DNA of 64,000 bases from Lysinibacillus mangiferihumi. GTDB lineage: Bacteria; Bacillota; Bacilli; Bacillales_A; Planococcaceae. Position 1 is the first letter of the stretch, and the number at the start of each line of letters is the position of its first letter. The translations under genes were made by a program, and so were the position numbers. Positions 55,434 through 64,000 of this stretch are shown here, in pieces. A model generated the notes under the pieces. It ran no database searches and was not told the origin of the DNA. It was given only the letters and a program-made list of their open reading frames with translations. The stretch spans positions 1-64,000 of the forward strand of contig NZ_PYWM01000026.1 in assembly GCF_003049665.1 (NCBI RefSeq), in the 5' to 3' direction.

Positions 55434-56135
55434 CTAAGGTTTTAAATATTTTATAAGCATTTTAGTCATGACAGTACCTGCATTTGTTAGTTCATCGTAT
55501 TGAAGTATTGAATTCTTTTTTATGCGTAGCTGACCAATTTCTACTTCGAAAATGGGACATTTCCTTCTTAGAGCGACGACAAGCATATTTGTATCGTAGT
55601 CAAAACGATCACCTTGCACTTTAATAAGCCATGGTAATTCATTGATTGCTATGTAACGCAAACCTGTTTGTGTATCCATCAGTTTTTTATGGAATAGTAA
55701 TTCAAACAACAAACTAGTCGCTCGATTTCCCCAATAGGAAAAAAATGTACTATCCGAAGAATGAAAATTTCGTATACCTAGCACAATACCTTCTGAAAAA
55801 ACTTTTGTCATGTTCAATACTAGTTTGATATCTTGTAACGTATGTTGCCCATGTGCACCTACTGTTAATACACCATGAAACTTCACACGTTTAGACCATA
55901 CATAGGAGAATGCAGTTTTTAATGCGCCTCCCTTTCCAATATTGTGTTCATGCTGAAGAACCTTGCAGCTATCTATTTTCTTTAACTCTTCAAAAATACT
56001 TGTATATTTTTGATCGCTACCGTCATTCACAATAATAACTTGGGAAATGGAGGTAGCTAATAATTGATGTACAAATGTTACAAATGATTGTTGCGGATTA
56101 TATGTTGGAATAATTGCTGCAATGTTTTTCATCAA
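55434..56135 (-). CDS. GT2-fold glycosyltransferase with altered DxD motif
   Basis: A 233-residue protein like polyprenol-phosphate glycosyltransferases: IIPTYNPQ near the start, VIIVNDGSDQ near residue 35, and LTVGAHGQHTLQDI near residue 95. In active relatives the last motif reads DADGQH; here both acidic residues are changed (GAHGQH). The metal site is therefore probably lost, so the enzyme may be inactive or work differently. No membrane helix follows, unlike many relatives. Confidence 0.75.
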   Translation of the reverse strand: MMKNIAAIIPTYNPQQSFVTFVHQLLATSISQVIIVNDGSDQKYTSIFEELKKIDSCKVLQHEHNIGKGGALKTAFSYVWSKRVKFHGVLTVGAHGQHTLQDIKLVLNMTKVFSEGIVLGIRNFHSSDSTFFSYWGNRATSLLFELLFHKKLMDTQTGLRYIAINELPWLIKVQGDRFDYDTNMLVVALRRKCPIFEVEIGQLRIKKNSILQYDELTNAGTVMTKMLIKYLKP

Positions 56136-56294
56136 TTAAACAATCCCCCCAATAACTATAAACAAACTCTTATATCAAATAGTAACATGGAATGTCGACA
56201 ATTCAACTGATGAATTCATTGTCAAAACATCAATAACTTTAATATTTTCCCGATATATGAAAAAAGGCTGCTACCGTGAATTGGTTAAGAAGAG

Positions 56295-58232
56295 GTGAGT
56301 ACAATCGTTATACAATATGAAATCCTACATGAACAATGTAAAAAGTTACACATATTATCGTTTACGCATTTAGCAGAAAGCCTAGAAGAAGCTAGCACTC
56401 ATGCTATATCCCAACCTTCCATTTCCTTACATAAGTCACGCCTCGTTGTCGAGGAGATTGTTTATGACTTTTACGAGCTGGAAATGCACGCCAAACCTAA
56501 AATAAAAAATATGCGAACACTATTAAATAATCGTACGTTTATAGCAAAAATACATCCACGTCGCATTTATTTATTAATGGAGCTTGTCCTAAAAATGACA
56601 AGTACTAGCAATAATGACATTGTTGAAGCAAAAGCAGCCAAAATTGTCCTCGATTATGTTAGTGATATCGTTGAATGGTTTATTCATCGTTATGATCGGA
56701 AACTTAAAATGTCCATGTCCTCGCGAAAAGGCGCTAAATTTGAAGATATTTTGCCGCCAATCGATACGAAGACGCTGGATCACTACTCTGCGAAGGACTA
56801 TGAACATGCGGCTAGTTGGTTTGAATTAGCTGCTAAAAAAGGCAATGCAAGTGCACAATACAATTTAGGCTTCCTTTATAATCATGGTCGTGGTGTCCAA
56901 AAAGATTATATTGCTGCAAAAACATGGTATGAGAAAGCAGCCGCACAACATGATGCGAACGCACTTTATAGTTTAGGGGTGCTTTACCATTTAGGACAAG
57001 GTGTTGCACAAAATTATGAAGAAGCTGCAAAATATTATAAATCAGCCGCGGATTTAGGAAACGCCGACGCACAGTACAATCTAGGTGTACTTTATAATCA
57101 AGGGCTTGGGCTTCCTGTTAATTTTACAGAGGCTGCAAAATGGTATATTTCAGCTGCCAATCAAGGGAACACTAGTGCACAAAATAATCTCGGTTTTCTT
57201 TATCATAATGGAACTGGTGTGCAACAAAGCTTTGAGGAAGCGATAGCCTATTTTGAAATGGCAGCACTTGCTGGAGATGCAAGTGCGCAATATAACCTTG
57301 GTTATATGTATCTTAAAGGTCGTGGTATCTCACAAAATATGGAGGAAGCCGCAAGATGGTTCCATTTAGCCGCTCTTCAAGACCATACCAATGCCGAATT
57401 TCAATTAGCGATGCTATACAATTCAGGATTAGGTATACAGCAGGATCATGTTGAAGCAATGAAATGGTTTAAACTTGCAGCCCATAAAGGACATACCAAT
57501 GCGCAATATTGCCTCGGTATCCTCTACCAAAAGGAGAAGGATAACACACGAGCAGAAAGTTGGTTACATCTTGCCGCTGACAGTGGTCATATTAGTGCTG
57601 GCTACGAGCTGGGGCTTCTTTATGTCTATCAACTTCAACAGCCCGAAAAAGCATTACCATATTTTAAAATTGCCGCTGACAAAGGCTATGCTGATGCTCA
57701 ATTCGAGCTGGGGCTGTTATATGCAAAAGGCACAGGTGTTACATTGAATTATACTGAAGCAGTGAAATGGTGGAGAGCTGCAACTGACCAATCTCATATT
57801 CAGGCGGAATATCAGCTAGGGTTATTATATGAACAAGGTTTAGGGGTTCCCCAAGACTTAGATGAAGCTCGACGTTGCTATAGGCTTGCCGCTCTTCAAG
57901 GGCATTCAGGTGCGCAATATCAACTTGGTAATTTATTTGATAAGGGGAAAGGTGTGAAGCAAGATTTTACAGAGGCTGCAAAATGGATTGAACAAGCGGC
58001 GAGTAAAGGACATGCTAAAGCTCAATTCCAGTTAGCCCAAATGCATAGTCATGGACAAGGTGTGCCTAAAGATTTTGCCAAAGCAGCACAACTTTATCGA
58101 CTTGCTGCCAATAAGGGACATCAAAAAGCGCAATTTCAGCTTGGTATGCTTTATAAAAAAGGACAAGGCGTTGCTCAAGATTATAATGAGGCAACACGCT
58201 GGCTAAAAAAATCTCTAGAACATTTAACATAA
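56295..58232 (+). CDS. Sel1-repeat protein, 13 repeats
   Basis: A 645-residue cytoplasmic protein without signal or membrane segments. The first 155 residues form an unrecognised helical domain with several Ser/His residues. From about residue 165 thirteen 36-residue Sel1-type units follow (pattern EAAKWY..AA..G.A.AQYNLG.LY..G.GV..D), with shortened units at 7 and 8. A half unit closes the protein. Such solenoids are protein-binding scaffolds. The start is a GTG very close to AAGAAGAGG. Its partner is unknown. Confidence 0.88.
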   Translation: MSTIVIQYEILHEQCKKLHILSFTHLAESLEEASTHAISQPSISLHKSRLVVEEIVYDFYELEMHAKPKIKNMRTLLNNRTFIAKIHPRRIYLLMELVLKMTSTSNNDIVEAKAAKIVLDYVSDIVEWFIHRYDRKLKMSMSSRKGAKFEDILPPIDTKTLDHYSAKDYEHAASWFELAAKKGNASAQYNLGFLYNHGRGVQKDYIAAKTWYEKAAAQHDANALYSLGVLYHLGQGVAQNYEEAAKYYKSAADLGNADAQYNLGVLYNQGLGLPVNFTEAAKWYISAANQGNTSAQNNLGFLYHNGTGVQQSFEEAIAYFEMAALAGDASAQYNLGYMYLKGRGISQNMEEAARWFHLAALQDHTNAEFQLAMLYNSGLGIQQDHVEAMKWFKLAAHKGHTNAQYCLGILYQKEKDNTRAESWLHLAADSGHISAGYELGLLYVYQLQQPEKALPYFKIAADKGYADAQFELGLLYAKGTGVTLNYTEAVKWWRAATDQSHIQAEYQLGLLYEQGLGVPQDLDEARRCYRLAALQGHSGAQYQLGNLFDKGKGVKQDFTEAAKWIEQAASKGHAKAQFQLAQMHSHGQGVPKDFAKAAQLYRLAANKGHQKAQFQLGMLYKKGQGVAQDYNEATRWLKKSLEHLT

Positions 58233-58309
58233 GTGTCCTTAGGTGAACTAGTGCGAGTCGTACTTGTAAAAAAGGAGCACCTCTAAGAAGAAATCCGTAA
58301 AATTAAAAA

Positions 58310-58376
58310 TGTAGGCAAACTCAAATTTTATTGAATTTGCCTACATACTGACCGCGTTAGTTATTGACGCGGTTTT
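58310..58376 (+). terminator. Double terminator after the Sel1 gene
   Basis: The first hairpin, TGTAGGCAAA pairing with TTTGCCTACA at 58310-58344, has a long loop. The second, ACCGCGT pairing with ACGCGGT at 58351-58372, is followed by TTTTTAT. The convergent gene ends at 58381. Confidence 0.8.
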
Positions 58377-58380
58377 TATA

Positions 58381-58785
58381 TTAGTTTTTCATTTCTTCTT
58401 TTTGATTAATCATAAATGTTACAACGATAAATAGTGCAAAACTAATTAATAAAGTTGTACCACCGACAATAAAGAAAACTAAAGTCAATGTATGATTAAA
58501 GTTGAATGGATTAATATTGTAGAACCACATTCCAAGTGTTAAGCCGAAGACGCCAATAATTGCCGTCCAGCCATGTAATGTCACTAACTTTTGTGATTTT
58601 ACTTTAAAGGCACGGTAGAAAATCCCCCATGCAAACATACTTAACCAACCAACAAGTAAAACGTGTGCGTGAATTGGTCGAAACTCATAACTTCCTGACC
58701 CTGACATATGCGAACCTAAATACGTACCCACCAATGCGAAAATCGCAGCGAGTCGAATAAGACGTATACTCCATTTTTGCTCCAT
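58381..58785 (-). CDS. Small heme-copper-oxidase subunit I-like membrane protein
   Basis: A 134-residue protein with four membrane helices. FRPIHAHVLLVGWLSMFAWGI near residue 36 recalls the second helix of NorB/CcoN-type subunit I, including a possible heme-ligand histidine. The remaining catalytic helices are missing, so it is not an oxidase on its own. It may be a heme-binding or regulatory relative. Plain names such as cytochrome-c oxidase in databases are misleading for this size. It is followed by a short gap before the two-component pair, with no shared transcript evident. Confidence 0.7.
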   Translation of the reverse strand: MEQKWSIRLIRLAAIFALVGTYLGSHMSGSGSYEFRPIHAHVLLVGWLSMFAWGIFYRAFKVKSQKLVTLHGWTAIIGVFGLTLGMWFYNINPFNFNHTLTLVFFIVGGTTLLISFALFIVVTFMINQKEEMKN

Positions 58786-58857
58786 ACGATAACTCCTCCA
58801 AGTTTTAACTTACGTAGAAGTGTATCGTTTGAATATGAACTTTACATGAACTCCATA

Positions 58858-60228
58858 TTACAATTTTGGTAGGTGTATACAAACACTTGTCCCTTCGTTC
58901 ATAGCACTTTCCATTTGCACTTGACCACCGTGCAATTCAACAATTTGTTTAACAATTGCAAGACCGAGACCTGTCCCCTGTTTCGTTCTAGACTCGTCAG
59001 CTCTATAAAAACGGTCATATACCTTTTGCAATTGTTCTGTAGTCATACCAATGCCGCTATCCTTTACTAATACCTCTAGAAAAGTCGTTTGTTCCTGAAG
59101 TTGGATATGAATGTCTCCACCATTAACATTATATTTAATGGCGTTTGTTAATAAATTATCCCAGACATTTTGCAATAGACTCGCATCGCCATTATATATA
59201 ACTGGCTCAATCTGATACGATAATTGCACATTCGCTTCCTCTAACTGCCATCGATATTTTCGCACCGTTTCCTTCAATTGCTCATCTAACGGATACGGTT
59301 CTCGCTTTAGCATTCTGGTAGATTGATCGAGTGATGTCAGCAACAATAGTTGCTTTGTCAATGTCGATAGTCGCTTTGTTTCTAGCTCTATAATCGTTGC
59401 GTATTCTTGCCGTTCAGGTTCTGCAAGCGTAGGATTTTTCAATAAATCCACATACCCTTGAATATTCAATAACGGCGATTGAAAGTCATGGGATACATTA
59501 CTTATAAACTGTTTTCGCATTCTGTCATTTTCCTGTAGTTTTTCTGTCATGACATTAAAACTATCTGCCAGTTGTCCAATTTCATCTGCTCGGTCAATTT
59601 CAAGCAACGTATCAAACTTTTCATGGGCAAGTTGATGAGTTGCTTCGGTTAACTTTGTAATCGGTCGAATAAGTGCCTTGGCAAATAACAACATGGCAAG
59701 TAAGCTCATCACCGCCATCCCAAGAATAAGACCACCTAATAACGTATGAGCCTCTGAGAACAAGAATCGAATATCTGGTCGAATAAACAATGCATATTGT
59801 TCGTTATGATACGTAAAGGGTACACCGATAGTATTAATAAGCTCATTCGCAAAAAAGCCCGTCATAAAAGTCTCTTTTGGAAAATCTCGCATCCCATGAT
59901 AGACTTCCCCATCTAATACTTGCTGGATAATATCAGTGGGCAATTTCTTATCTCGGTATTCGCCACCAAAAAAGCGATGTTCCTCTCCAGTTGTAACATA
60001 TATTTGATAGCCGATATCGCCAAGCGTTGTTAAATAATTATCTAAATCCATTTCTTTCGCTGATTCAATATAGTCGGCAATATCTTGTGCAATCGCAACG
60101 TTTTTTGCATCATTTTTTTCTTTAGTCACTTGGTGATAATATGTATTCGTCATTAAAAATCCAATACATAAACTGCCAATCATAATAAGCATGGTTGTGA
60201 TAACAAATTTACTATATAACGTCTTCAT
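58858..60228 (-). CDS. Sensor histidine kinase
   Basis: A 456-residue membrane kinase with TM1 at about residues 8-28, an extracellular region of about 135 residues, TM2 near 165-185, a HAMP domain near 190-240, and a kinase core. The phosphoacceptor histidine is in SNVSHDFQSPLLNIQGYVDLL, the N box is NLLTNAIKYN, and the G boxes are KDSGIGM and GTGLGLAIVK. The start overlaps the regulator stop by 4 bp. The stimulus is unknown. Confidence 0.9.
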   Translation of the reverse strand: MKTLYSKFVITTMLIMIGSLCIGFLMTNTYYHQVTKEKNDAKNVAIAQDIADYIESAKEMDLDNYLTTLGDIGYQIYVTTGEEHRFFGGEYRDKKLPTDIIQQVLDGEVYHGMRDFPKETFMTGFFANELINTIGVPFTYHNEQYALFIRPDIRFLFSEAHTLLGGLILGMAVMSLLAMLLFAKALIRPITKLTEATHQLAHEKFDTLLEIDRADEIGQLADSFNVMTEKLQENDRMRKQFISNVSHDFQSPLLNIQGYVDLLKNPTLAEPERQEYATIIELETKRLSTLTKQLLLLTSLDQSTRMLKREPYPLDEQLKETVRKYRWQLEEANVQLSYQIEPVIYNGDASLLQNVWDNLLTNAIKYNVNGGDIHIQLQEQTTFLEVLVKDSGIGMTTEQLQKVYDRFYRADESRTKQGTGLGLAIVKQIVELHGGQVQMESAMNEGTSVCIHLPKL

Positions 60229-60899
60229 GGTGCACTTACCTCAAGCTTATAACCGACGCCACGCACCGTTGTAATTTCGACATCTGTATTGTAACGATGC
60301 AATCGCTCGCGTATCCGCTTCACATGTGTATTTAATGTTTGTTCATCACCTTCATAGTCGTAACCCCATACTTGCTCCATAATAATGCTACGTGTAAATA
60401 CTTGATTTGGACGAGAGGCAAGTAGCGCTAACAGCTCAAACTCTTTTAAAGGTAAAAGTAGCGTGTCACCACCAATCGTAACCTCAAAGCTACGGCGATC
60501 AATTTCCAGCTTGCCGACCTGTATCGTTACTTGATTTTTTTTATCAAGCCTACGCAAAATAGCCGCAATACGAAACAGTAATTCCCTTGGCTCGAACGGC
60601 TTAACGACATAGTCATCCGAACCTGCTAAAAAGCCTCGCTCCTTATCTTCAAGCTCTCCCTTAGCCGTTAATAACAGCACAGGGATATCATAATCCTTAC
60701 TTAAAATTTCTGTTAGCGTAAAACCATCCATTCCGGGCATCATGACATCCACTACTGCCAAATCGGGCATATTTCCATCCAGCAATTGCAAAGCTTGTTC
60801 CCCATTCTCTGCCTGCACGACTTGATAGCCTTCGCGAGTTAAATAAATATTCACTAACTGCAAAATATGCACATCATCATCGACAACTAAAATTTTCAT
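60225..60899 (-). CDS. OmpR-family response regulator
   Basis: A 224-residue regulator. The receiver has VVDDDVHI, phosphoacceptor VDVMMPGMDG near residue 53, and the lysine in VKPFEPREL, followed by a winged-helix domain ending RGVGYKL. GGAGG lies 9 nt before the ATG. It is cotranscribed with the kinase. Target genes are unknown; the small membrane protein at 58381 and the GntR operon are the nearest candidates. Confidence 0.92.
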   Translation of the reverse strand: MKILVVDDDVHILQLVNIYLTREGYQVVQAENGEQALQLLDGNMPDLAVVDVMMPGMDGFTLTEILSKDYDIPVLLLTAKGELEDKERGFLAGSDDYVVKPFEPRELLFRIAAILRRLDKKNQVTIQVGKLEIDRRSFEVTIGGDTLLLPLKEFELLALLASRPNQVFTRSIIMEQVWGYDYEGDEQTLNTHVKRIRERLHRYNTDVEITTVRGVGYKLEVSAP

Positions 60900-60945
60900 T
60901 CCCTCTTGCCTCCGTTCAATATACTAGCGCCTTCTATCCTAAATT

Positions 60946-60974
60946 ATCAGAATTGTTTGGGTGACTGGCACTAA
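60946..60974. repeat. Single unit of the GGTGCCTGGCAC repeat family
   Basis: TCAGAATTGTTTGGGTGACTGGCAC here matches CTGAATTATTTGGGTGCCTGGCAC at 29277-29301 with few changes. It lies in the 71-bp gap between the response regulator and the DUF1648 gene. Confidence 0.65.
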
Positions 60975-62068
60975 AAAGAAATTATAGAAATCAGCAGCAA
61001 TATCAGTAGTGGTAAAACAATGACAATATAGCCTCTTGGATTTGCAAAATTCATTGTCCAGCCTACACCAAAACGTTTTTCTACAAAAACAGATGGGTCC
61101 TGACGATTCATATAAATAAGACCGCCTTTCCAGTAACGATCCTCATCAATATCCATTACCTCTGACATCACATTATCTTCATATTTCAACCGTAACTGGC
61201 GCTTTTTCCATGCATACACTAGCACTGAACCTAAAATTAAAAATAGAAAGGCAATGAAGAATGGTAATAGTTTATTGCCTTCAGCCATTGAAGGATAAAT
61301 ATTACTTAGCTGCAGTATGGTCAATAATGCGGTTAAACTATAGCTAATCAATGCTATATTCCAGCTCATAAACTTTCGTGTTTTTAATTCATTTTCTAAT
61401 GACTCCTGCTGACGATTAATAGACATTCGAATAGCAGAACGCTTGAGTGAATCTGCAGTGCCCCACATCATACATTGCATCATCAACATAACTAGTGGTA
61501 ATGAAATCGCAATAAAATAGGTTTTTTCTCGCCAAGCATCCGCCGCTCCACTTGGTCCCCAATGCACCGCTACAGCATTTGGTATTTGACTATAATGTAA
61601 TAATGTAAAAATAATAAGAAAAACCGTAACGCCTATAGGCACCACATAGAAGGGCCATGGAAGCATTTCATCACGACTACGCGCTGTTAAATCAACTGCT
61701 CGCACCTGTTTTATATTCATGCCCCATTGCTCGCGTATTTTCAACTTCATCACTTTCTGATGGTTTAACCAGTATAACATCATACTAATCGCCAGCATGC
61801 CAAATAAACAGCTTAGTAAAAGAATGCCTTGTGCACTTTCAGAAGGTGCAAGCGACCAGTTAAGCATTAGCATAAGTATTAAAATAAGCACGCCAAAAAG
61901 CCCTACTGTTTGCGCATATCGTTTTTTCGCAAGAGCTAATGCAGAATGCTTTATATTTTGTTCAGGTACAGTAACGCCAAATACAATAGTCTCACGTACA
62001 ATGTAAGGGACAAAAACTTGCATAGCTAATGTCATCACATACATTATTGTAAAAATACCTAGTAGCAT
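60971..62068 (-). CDS. DUF1648-family membrane protein
   Basis: A 365-residue membrane protein with about eight helices. The DUF1648-like segment IPNAVAVHWGPSGAADAWREKT near residue 180 is the family hallmark and lies between helices. It is 1 bp downstream of a GntR gene, the arrangement common in Bacillaceae. A role in antibiotic or envelope stress, as for SdpI-like relatives, is plausible only by analogy. Confidence 0.85.
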   Translation of the reverse strand: MLLGIFTIMYVMTLAMQVFVPYIVRETIVFGVTVPEQNIKHSALALAKKRYAQTVGLFGVLILILMLMLNWSLAPSESAQGILLLSCLFGMLAISMMLYWLNHQKVMKLKIREQWGMNIKQVRAVDLTARSRDEMLPWPFYVVPIGVTVFLIIFTLLHYSQIPNAVAVHWGPSGAADAWREKTYFIAISLPLVMLMMQCMMWGTADSLKRSAIRMSINRQQESLENELKTRKFMSWNIALISYSLTALLTILQLSNIYPSMAEGNKLLPFFIAFLFLILGSVLVYAWKKRQLRLKYEDNVMSEVMDIDEDRYWKGGLIYMNRQDPSVFVEKRFGVGWTMNFANPRGYIVIVLPLLILLLISIISF

Positions 62069-62069
62069 G

Positions 62070-62465
62070 CTACACCCCTTCTGCCGGCAGTTGCAAGTCA
62101 GCGAATACCTTTTTCATCATGTGCTCAATTTGATCTACTGTTGCACCGAGCACCATTCCTTCTGCCACAACAGGCTTTAAATTTTTTTCAATCTGCTGCA
62201 ACTGTTCAGGCGTTAATGCACGCTCCTCCGTTGAACGAATAATTGCTCCTGATTTAGCACGAATCGTTATAATGCCTTTCGCCTCAAGTTCATGGTAACT
62301 CTTATTAACCGTATGCATATTGACACCTAAATCGGCTGCTAAACTTCGTACCGACGGCAATGTATCCCCCGGTCCCATGTCCCCTCTCGCAATACCCTCT
62401 ATAATCTGCCGTGTAACCTGTTCATAGATAGGTACATTCGATAATGGCTCTATTTGAATAAACAT
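62070..62465 (-). CDS. GntR-family regulator, YtrA/YhcF subfamily
   Basis: A 131-residue regulator. The winged-helix domain is residues 9-75, with the family segment YEQVTRQIIEGIARGDMGPGD and the recognition helix near SLAADLGVNMHTVNKSYHELE. The C-terminal 45 residues form short dimerisation helices without a ligand domain, as in YtrA-type members that control ABC or membrane-protein operons. A perfect dyad at 62479-62509 lies just upstream, likely its own operator. Confidence 0.9.
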   Translation of the reverse strand: MFIQIEPLSNVPIYEQVTRQIIEGIARGDMGPGDTLPSVRSLAADLGVNMHTVNKSYHELEAKGIITIRAKSGAIIRSTEERALTPEQLQQIEKNLKPVVAEGMVLGATVDQIEHMMKKVFADLQLPAEGV

Positions 62466-62478
62466 CTAGATCAACTCC

Positions 62479-62509
62479 ATATTTGTTATATAATAAGTAT
62501 AACAAATAT
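62479..62509 (-). promoter_or_regulatory. Perfect 12-bp inverted repeat, GntR autoregulatory operator candidate
   Basis: ATATTTGTTATA at 62479-62490 pairs exactly with TATAACAAATAT at 62498-62509; the 7-nt spacer is TAATAAG. It sits 14 bp before the GntR start codon, over the likely promoter. Confidence 0.75.
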
Positions 62510-62697
62510 CACATTTTATGCATAGAAAAAGGAGCTATTCTGTAAGGGCTTAAATTGTTTTGCAATAAACTTTCTTACAAGTACACTTTGCTTCTCATTA
62601 TCTTTGTACAGATAGAAACTTTATTACTATCATCCCAAACATGCTTGCCGATTTTCTACTCTGAACCTTATTTGCAAGCGATTCTTAGGTTAAATAA

Positions 62698-62732
62698 CAA
62701 AAAAAGATGTCTCATGCACTTTTGAGACATCT
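62698..62732 (-). terminator. Terminator of the aminotransferase gene
   Basis: AGATGTCTCA pairs with TGAGACATCT around an 8-nt loop. On the minus strand it is followed by TTTTTTTG. It lies 10 bp beyond the aminotransferase stop. Confidence 0.9.
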
Positions 62733-62741
62733 CTTCTAATA

Positions 62742-63914
62742 TTAATTCGTTCCTACTGCTAATTGTTCTTTTAAACGTGCAACTGCTTCTTCTACTACTA
62801 CTGCATGTCCTAATTCATTAAGTGATTCACCAATTCGTCTCACGGCTTGTTCAAGCATTGCGGGTGTTGTATTGCCCATATGCCCAATACGGAATGCTTT
62901 ACCTGCTAAATGAGCCAAAGCCCCAGCAACAATTACACCTTTTTCAGCAAGCTTCGCACGGAACTTGGCATCCTCTACGCCCTCCGGATAGAGCATACAA
63001 CTTAAAGTTGGAGCTGCTACTGTCTCGTCAGCTAGTGCTTTCATGCCATACGTAGATAATGCTAAACGCACAGCGCGACCGTACGCTAGATGACGTGCCT
63101 CACGCTTAGCAATACCTTCATCTAAAACCATCTTCATAGCGACATCATAAGCATAAATTAAATTTACAGGTGGTGTTGCAAAATATTTCCCTGGATCATT
63201 CATAACCGGAATCCAATTTTCTATATCACTGTAGTATGCGGGTATCGTTCCTAGTGCTTCACGAGCCTTTAAGGCCGATTGATTAAAGGCGATAATGGCT
63301 AAACCTGGTGGTATCCCGATTGCTTTTTGTGAACCAGTTAGTACAACATCTAATTTATAGTCAGGATGACCATATGTTTTATTCATATTTTCATCTAGCG
63401 CTGCTGTTGCGACAACACCATCTAAAATAATTAATGCCCCCGCACTTTTAATAATAGGTACCAATGCATCGAGATCCGAAGCGACGCCTGTAGATGTATC
63501 TGCATGTGTAATAGTGACGGCCTTATAATTAGTTTCAGCTAATTTTGCCTTTACTGTTGCTGGTTCAACTTGTTTTCCCCATTCTGCCTGTAACACGTCT
63601 ACCTGAATACCATAAGCAGTTGCTAAAGGCGTAAAACGATCACCAAAATATCCGTGACTAATAACGAGTATTTTTTCCCCCTTACCCACTGTATTAACAA
63701 TCGCCATTTCCATTGCTAGCGTTCCAGAACCTGCTAGTACAAACACTTCGCCATCCGTTTGGAATAGTTTTTTTGTTTGTGCTAATGCATTTTTATAAAT
63801 TGCAACAAAGCGTGGATCTGTATGTCCACGTGTTTCGCTTGCCAAAGCATCATATATTTCCTCAACTACTGGTGTAGGACCAGGAATTAATAGTATTTCT
63901 TTATTAGTACTCAT
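62742..63914 (-). CDS. Class V aminotransferase, alanine-glyoxylate/serine-pyruvate type
   Basis: A 390-residue PLP enzyme. The substrate-side N-terminus LIPGPTPVVEEI and ETRGHTDPRF near residue 28 fit the AGXT/SPT family, THADTSTGVASDLDA near residue 140 and the PLP lysine in LTGSQKAIGIPPGLAI near residue 195 complete the active site. It probably transfers amino groups to glyoxylate or from ureidoglycine/serine. GAGGGGG precedes the ATG. It is monocistronic between two terminators. Confidence 0.9.
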   Translation of the reverse strand: MSTNKEILLIPGPTPVVEEIYDALASETRGHTDPRFVAIYKNALAQTKKLFQTDGEVFVLAGSGTLAMEMAIVNTVGKGEKILVISHGYFGDRFTPLATAYGIQVDVLQAEWGKQVEPATVKAKLAETNYKAVTITHADTSTGVASDLDALVPIIKSAGALIILDGVVATAALDENMNKTYGHPDYKLDVVLTGSQKAIGIPPGLAIIAFNQSALKAREALGTIPAYYSDIENWIPVMNDPGKYFATPPVNLIYAYDVAMKMVLDEGIAKREARHLAYGRAVRLALSTYGMKALADETVAAPTLSCMLYPEGVEDAKFRAKLAEKGVIVAGALAHLAGKAFRIGHMGNTTPAMLEQAVRRIGESLNELGHAVVVEEAVARLKEQLAVGTN

Positions 63915-63957
63915 CTCTTTTCCCCCTCTAAATGATTTTCTAAGTATAGAAAAATGC

Positions 63958-63986
63958 CTTACAAGCCCCCCATCAAAGCTTGTAAG
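63958..63986 (-). terminator. Terminator of the gene beyond the right edge
   Basis: CTTACAAGC pairs with GCTTGTAAG around an 11-nt loop, followed on the minus strand by GCATTTTTC. It probably ends a minus-strand gene outside the window. Confidence 0.75.
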
Positions 63987-64000
63987 ACATCTTGCACCCC

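Overview
The window reads as a chromosomal segment of a low-G+C, Gram-positive, endospore-former-type bacterium of the Bacillaceae/Planococcaceae, most likely a Lysinibacillus relative (inference). The grounds are A/T-rich intergenic DNA, strong AGGAGG-type ribosome binding sites, common TTG/GTG starts, a complete seven-gene Mrp antiporter operon, lipoprotein-type binding proteins, a BcrA/MutE/MutG lantibiotic-type transporter and a YxlE/F/G-like trio. No rRNA, tRNA or CRISPR array was found.

Layout. 1-138: 42-bp tandem repeats. 158-3375: CoA-disulfide reductase-like flavoprotein, a small acidic protein, an AlaX-type editing protein. 3553-5655: chemoreceptor. 5886-9456: a Tat-exported GMC dehydrogenase operon carrying its own tatA and tatC. 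9560-9873: a dispersed 315-bp element with terminal inverted repeats. 10054-14732: a lantibiotic-resistance-like ABC transporter facing a two-component system, with a direct-repeat operator candidate. 15085-19000: IS3 remnant, metallophosphoesterase, polar amino-acid ABC importer. 18963-24729: mrpABCDEFG. 25379-31173: Usp-like protein, Fsr-like MFS, DUF421 protein, CBS protein, YxlEFG-like ABC trio. 31496-33234: phosphatase plus two recently duplicated secreted/anchored repeat proteins, one frameshifted.

33476-39654 is an accessory island: a DUF6094-like methyltransferase with an altered catalytic motif, a 50-residue tail-fibre-like protein, a 1048-residue SNF2-like helicase with a zinc insertion, a zinc-ribbon membrane protein and several tiny genes. 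It looks phage- or plasmid-derived.

39927-42806 holds a PfkB kinase, a GNAT acetyltransferase and an EamA permease. 42988-51630 is the most interesting metabolic locus: a separately terminated binding lipoprotein, then a promoter, an 18-codon leader ORF with mutually exclusive RNA hairpins, an ABC exporter, an importer ATPase, a double permease, an argininosuccinate-lyase-like enzyme and a BadF/NAGK-type kinase. Export, import and C-N lyase chemistry in one transcription unit suggests a small-molecule (possibly metallophore or conjugate) cycle, which is inference.

52111-63914: two transglutaminase-fold exported proteins, a CstR-type regulator, a glycosyltransferase lacking its DxD motif, a 13-repeat Sel1 protein, a heme-copper-oxidase-like small membrane protein, a sensor kinase/regulator pair, a GntR-DUF1648 operon with a perfect operator-like dyad, and a class V aminotransferase.
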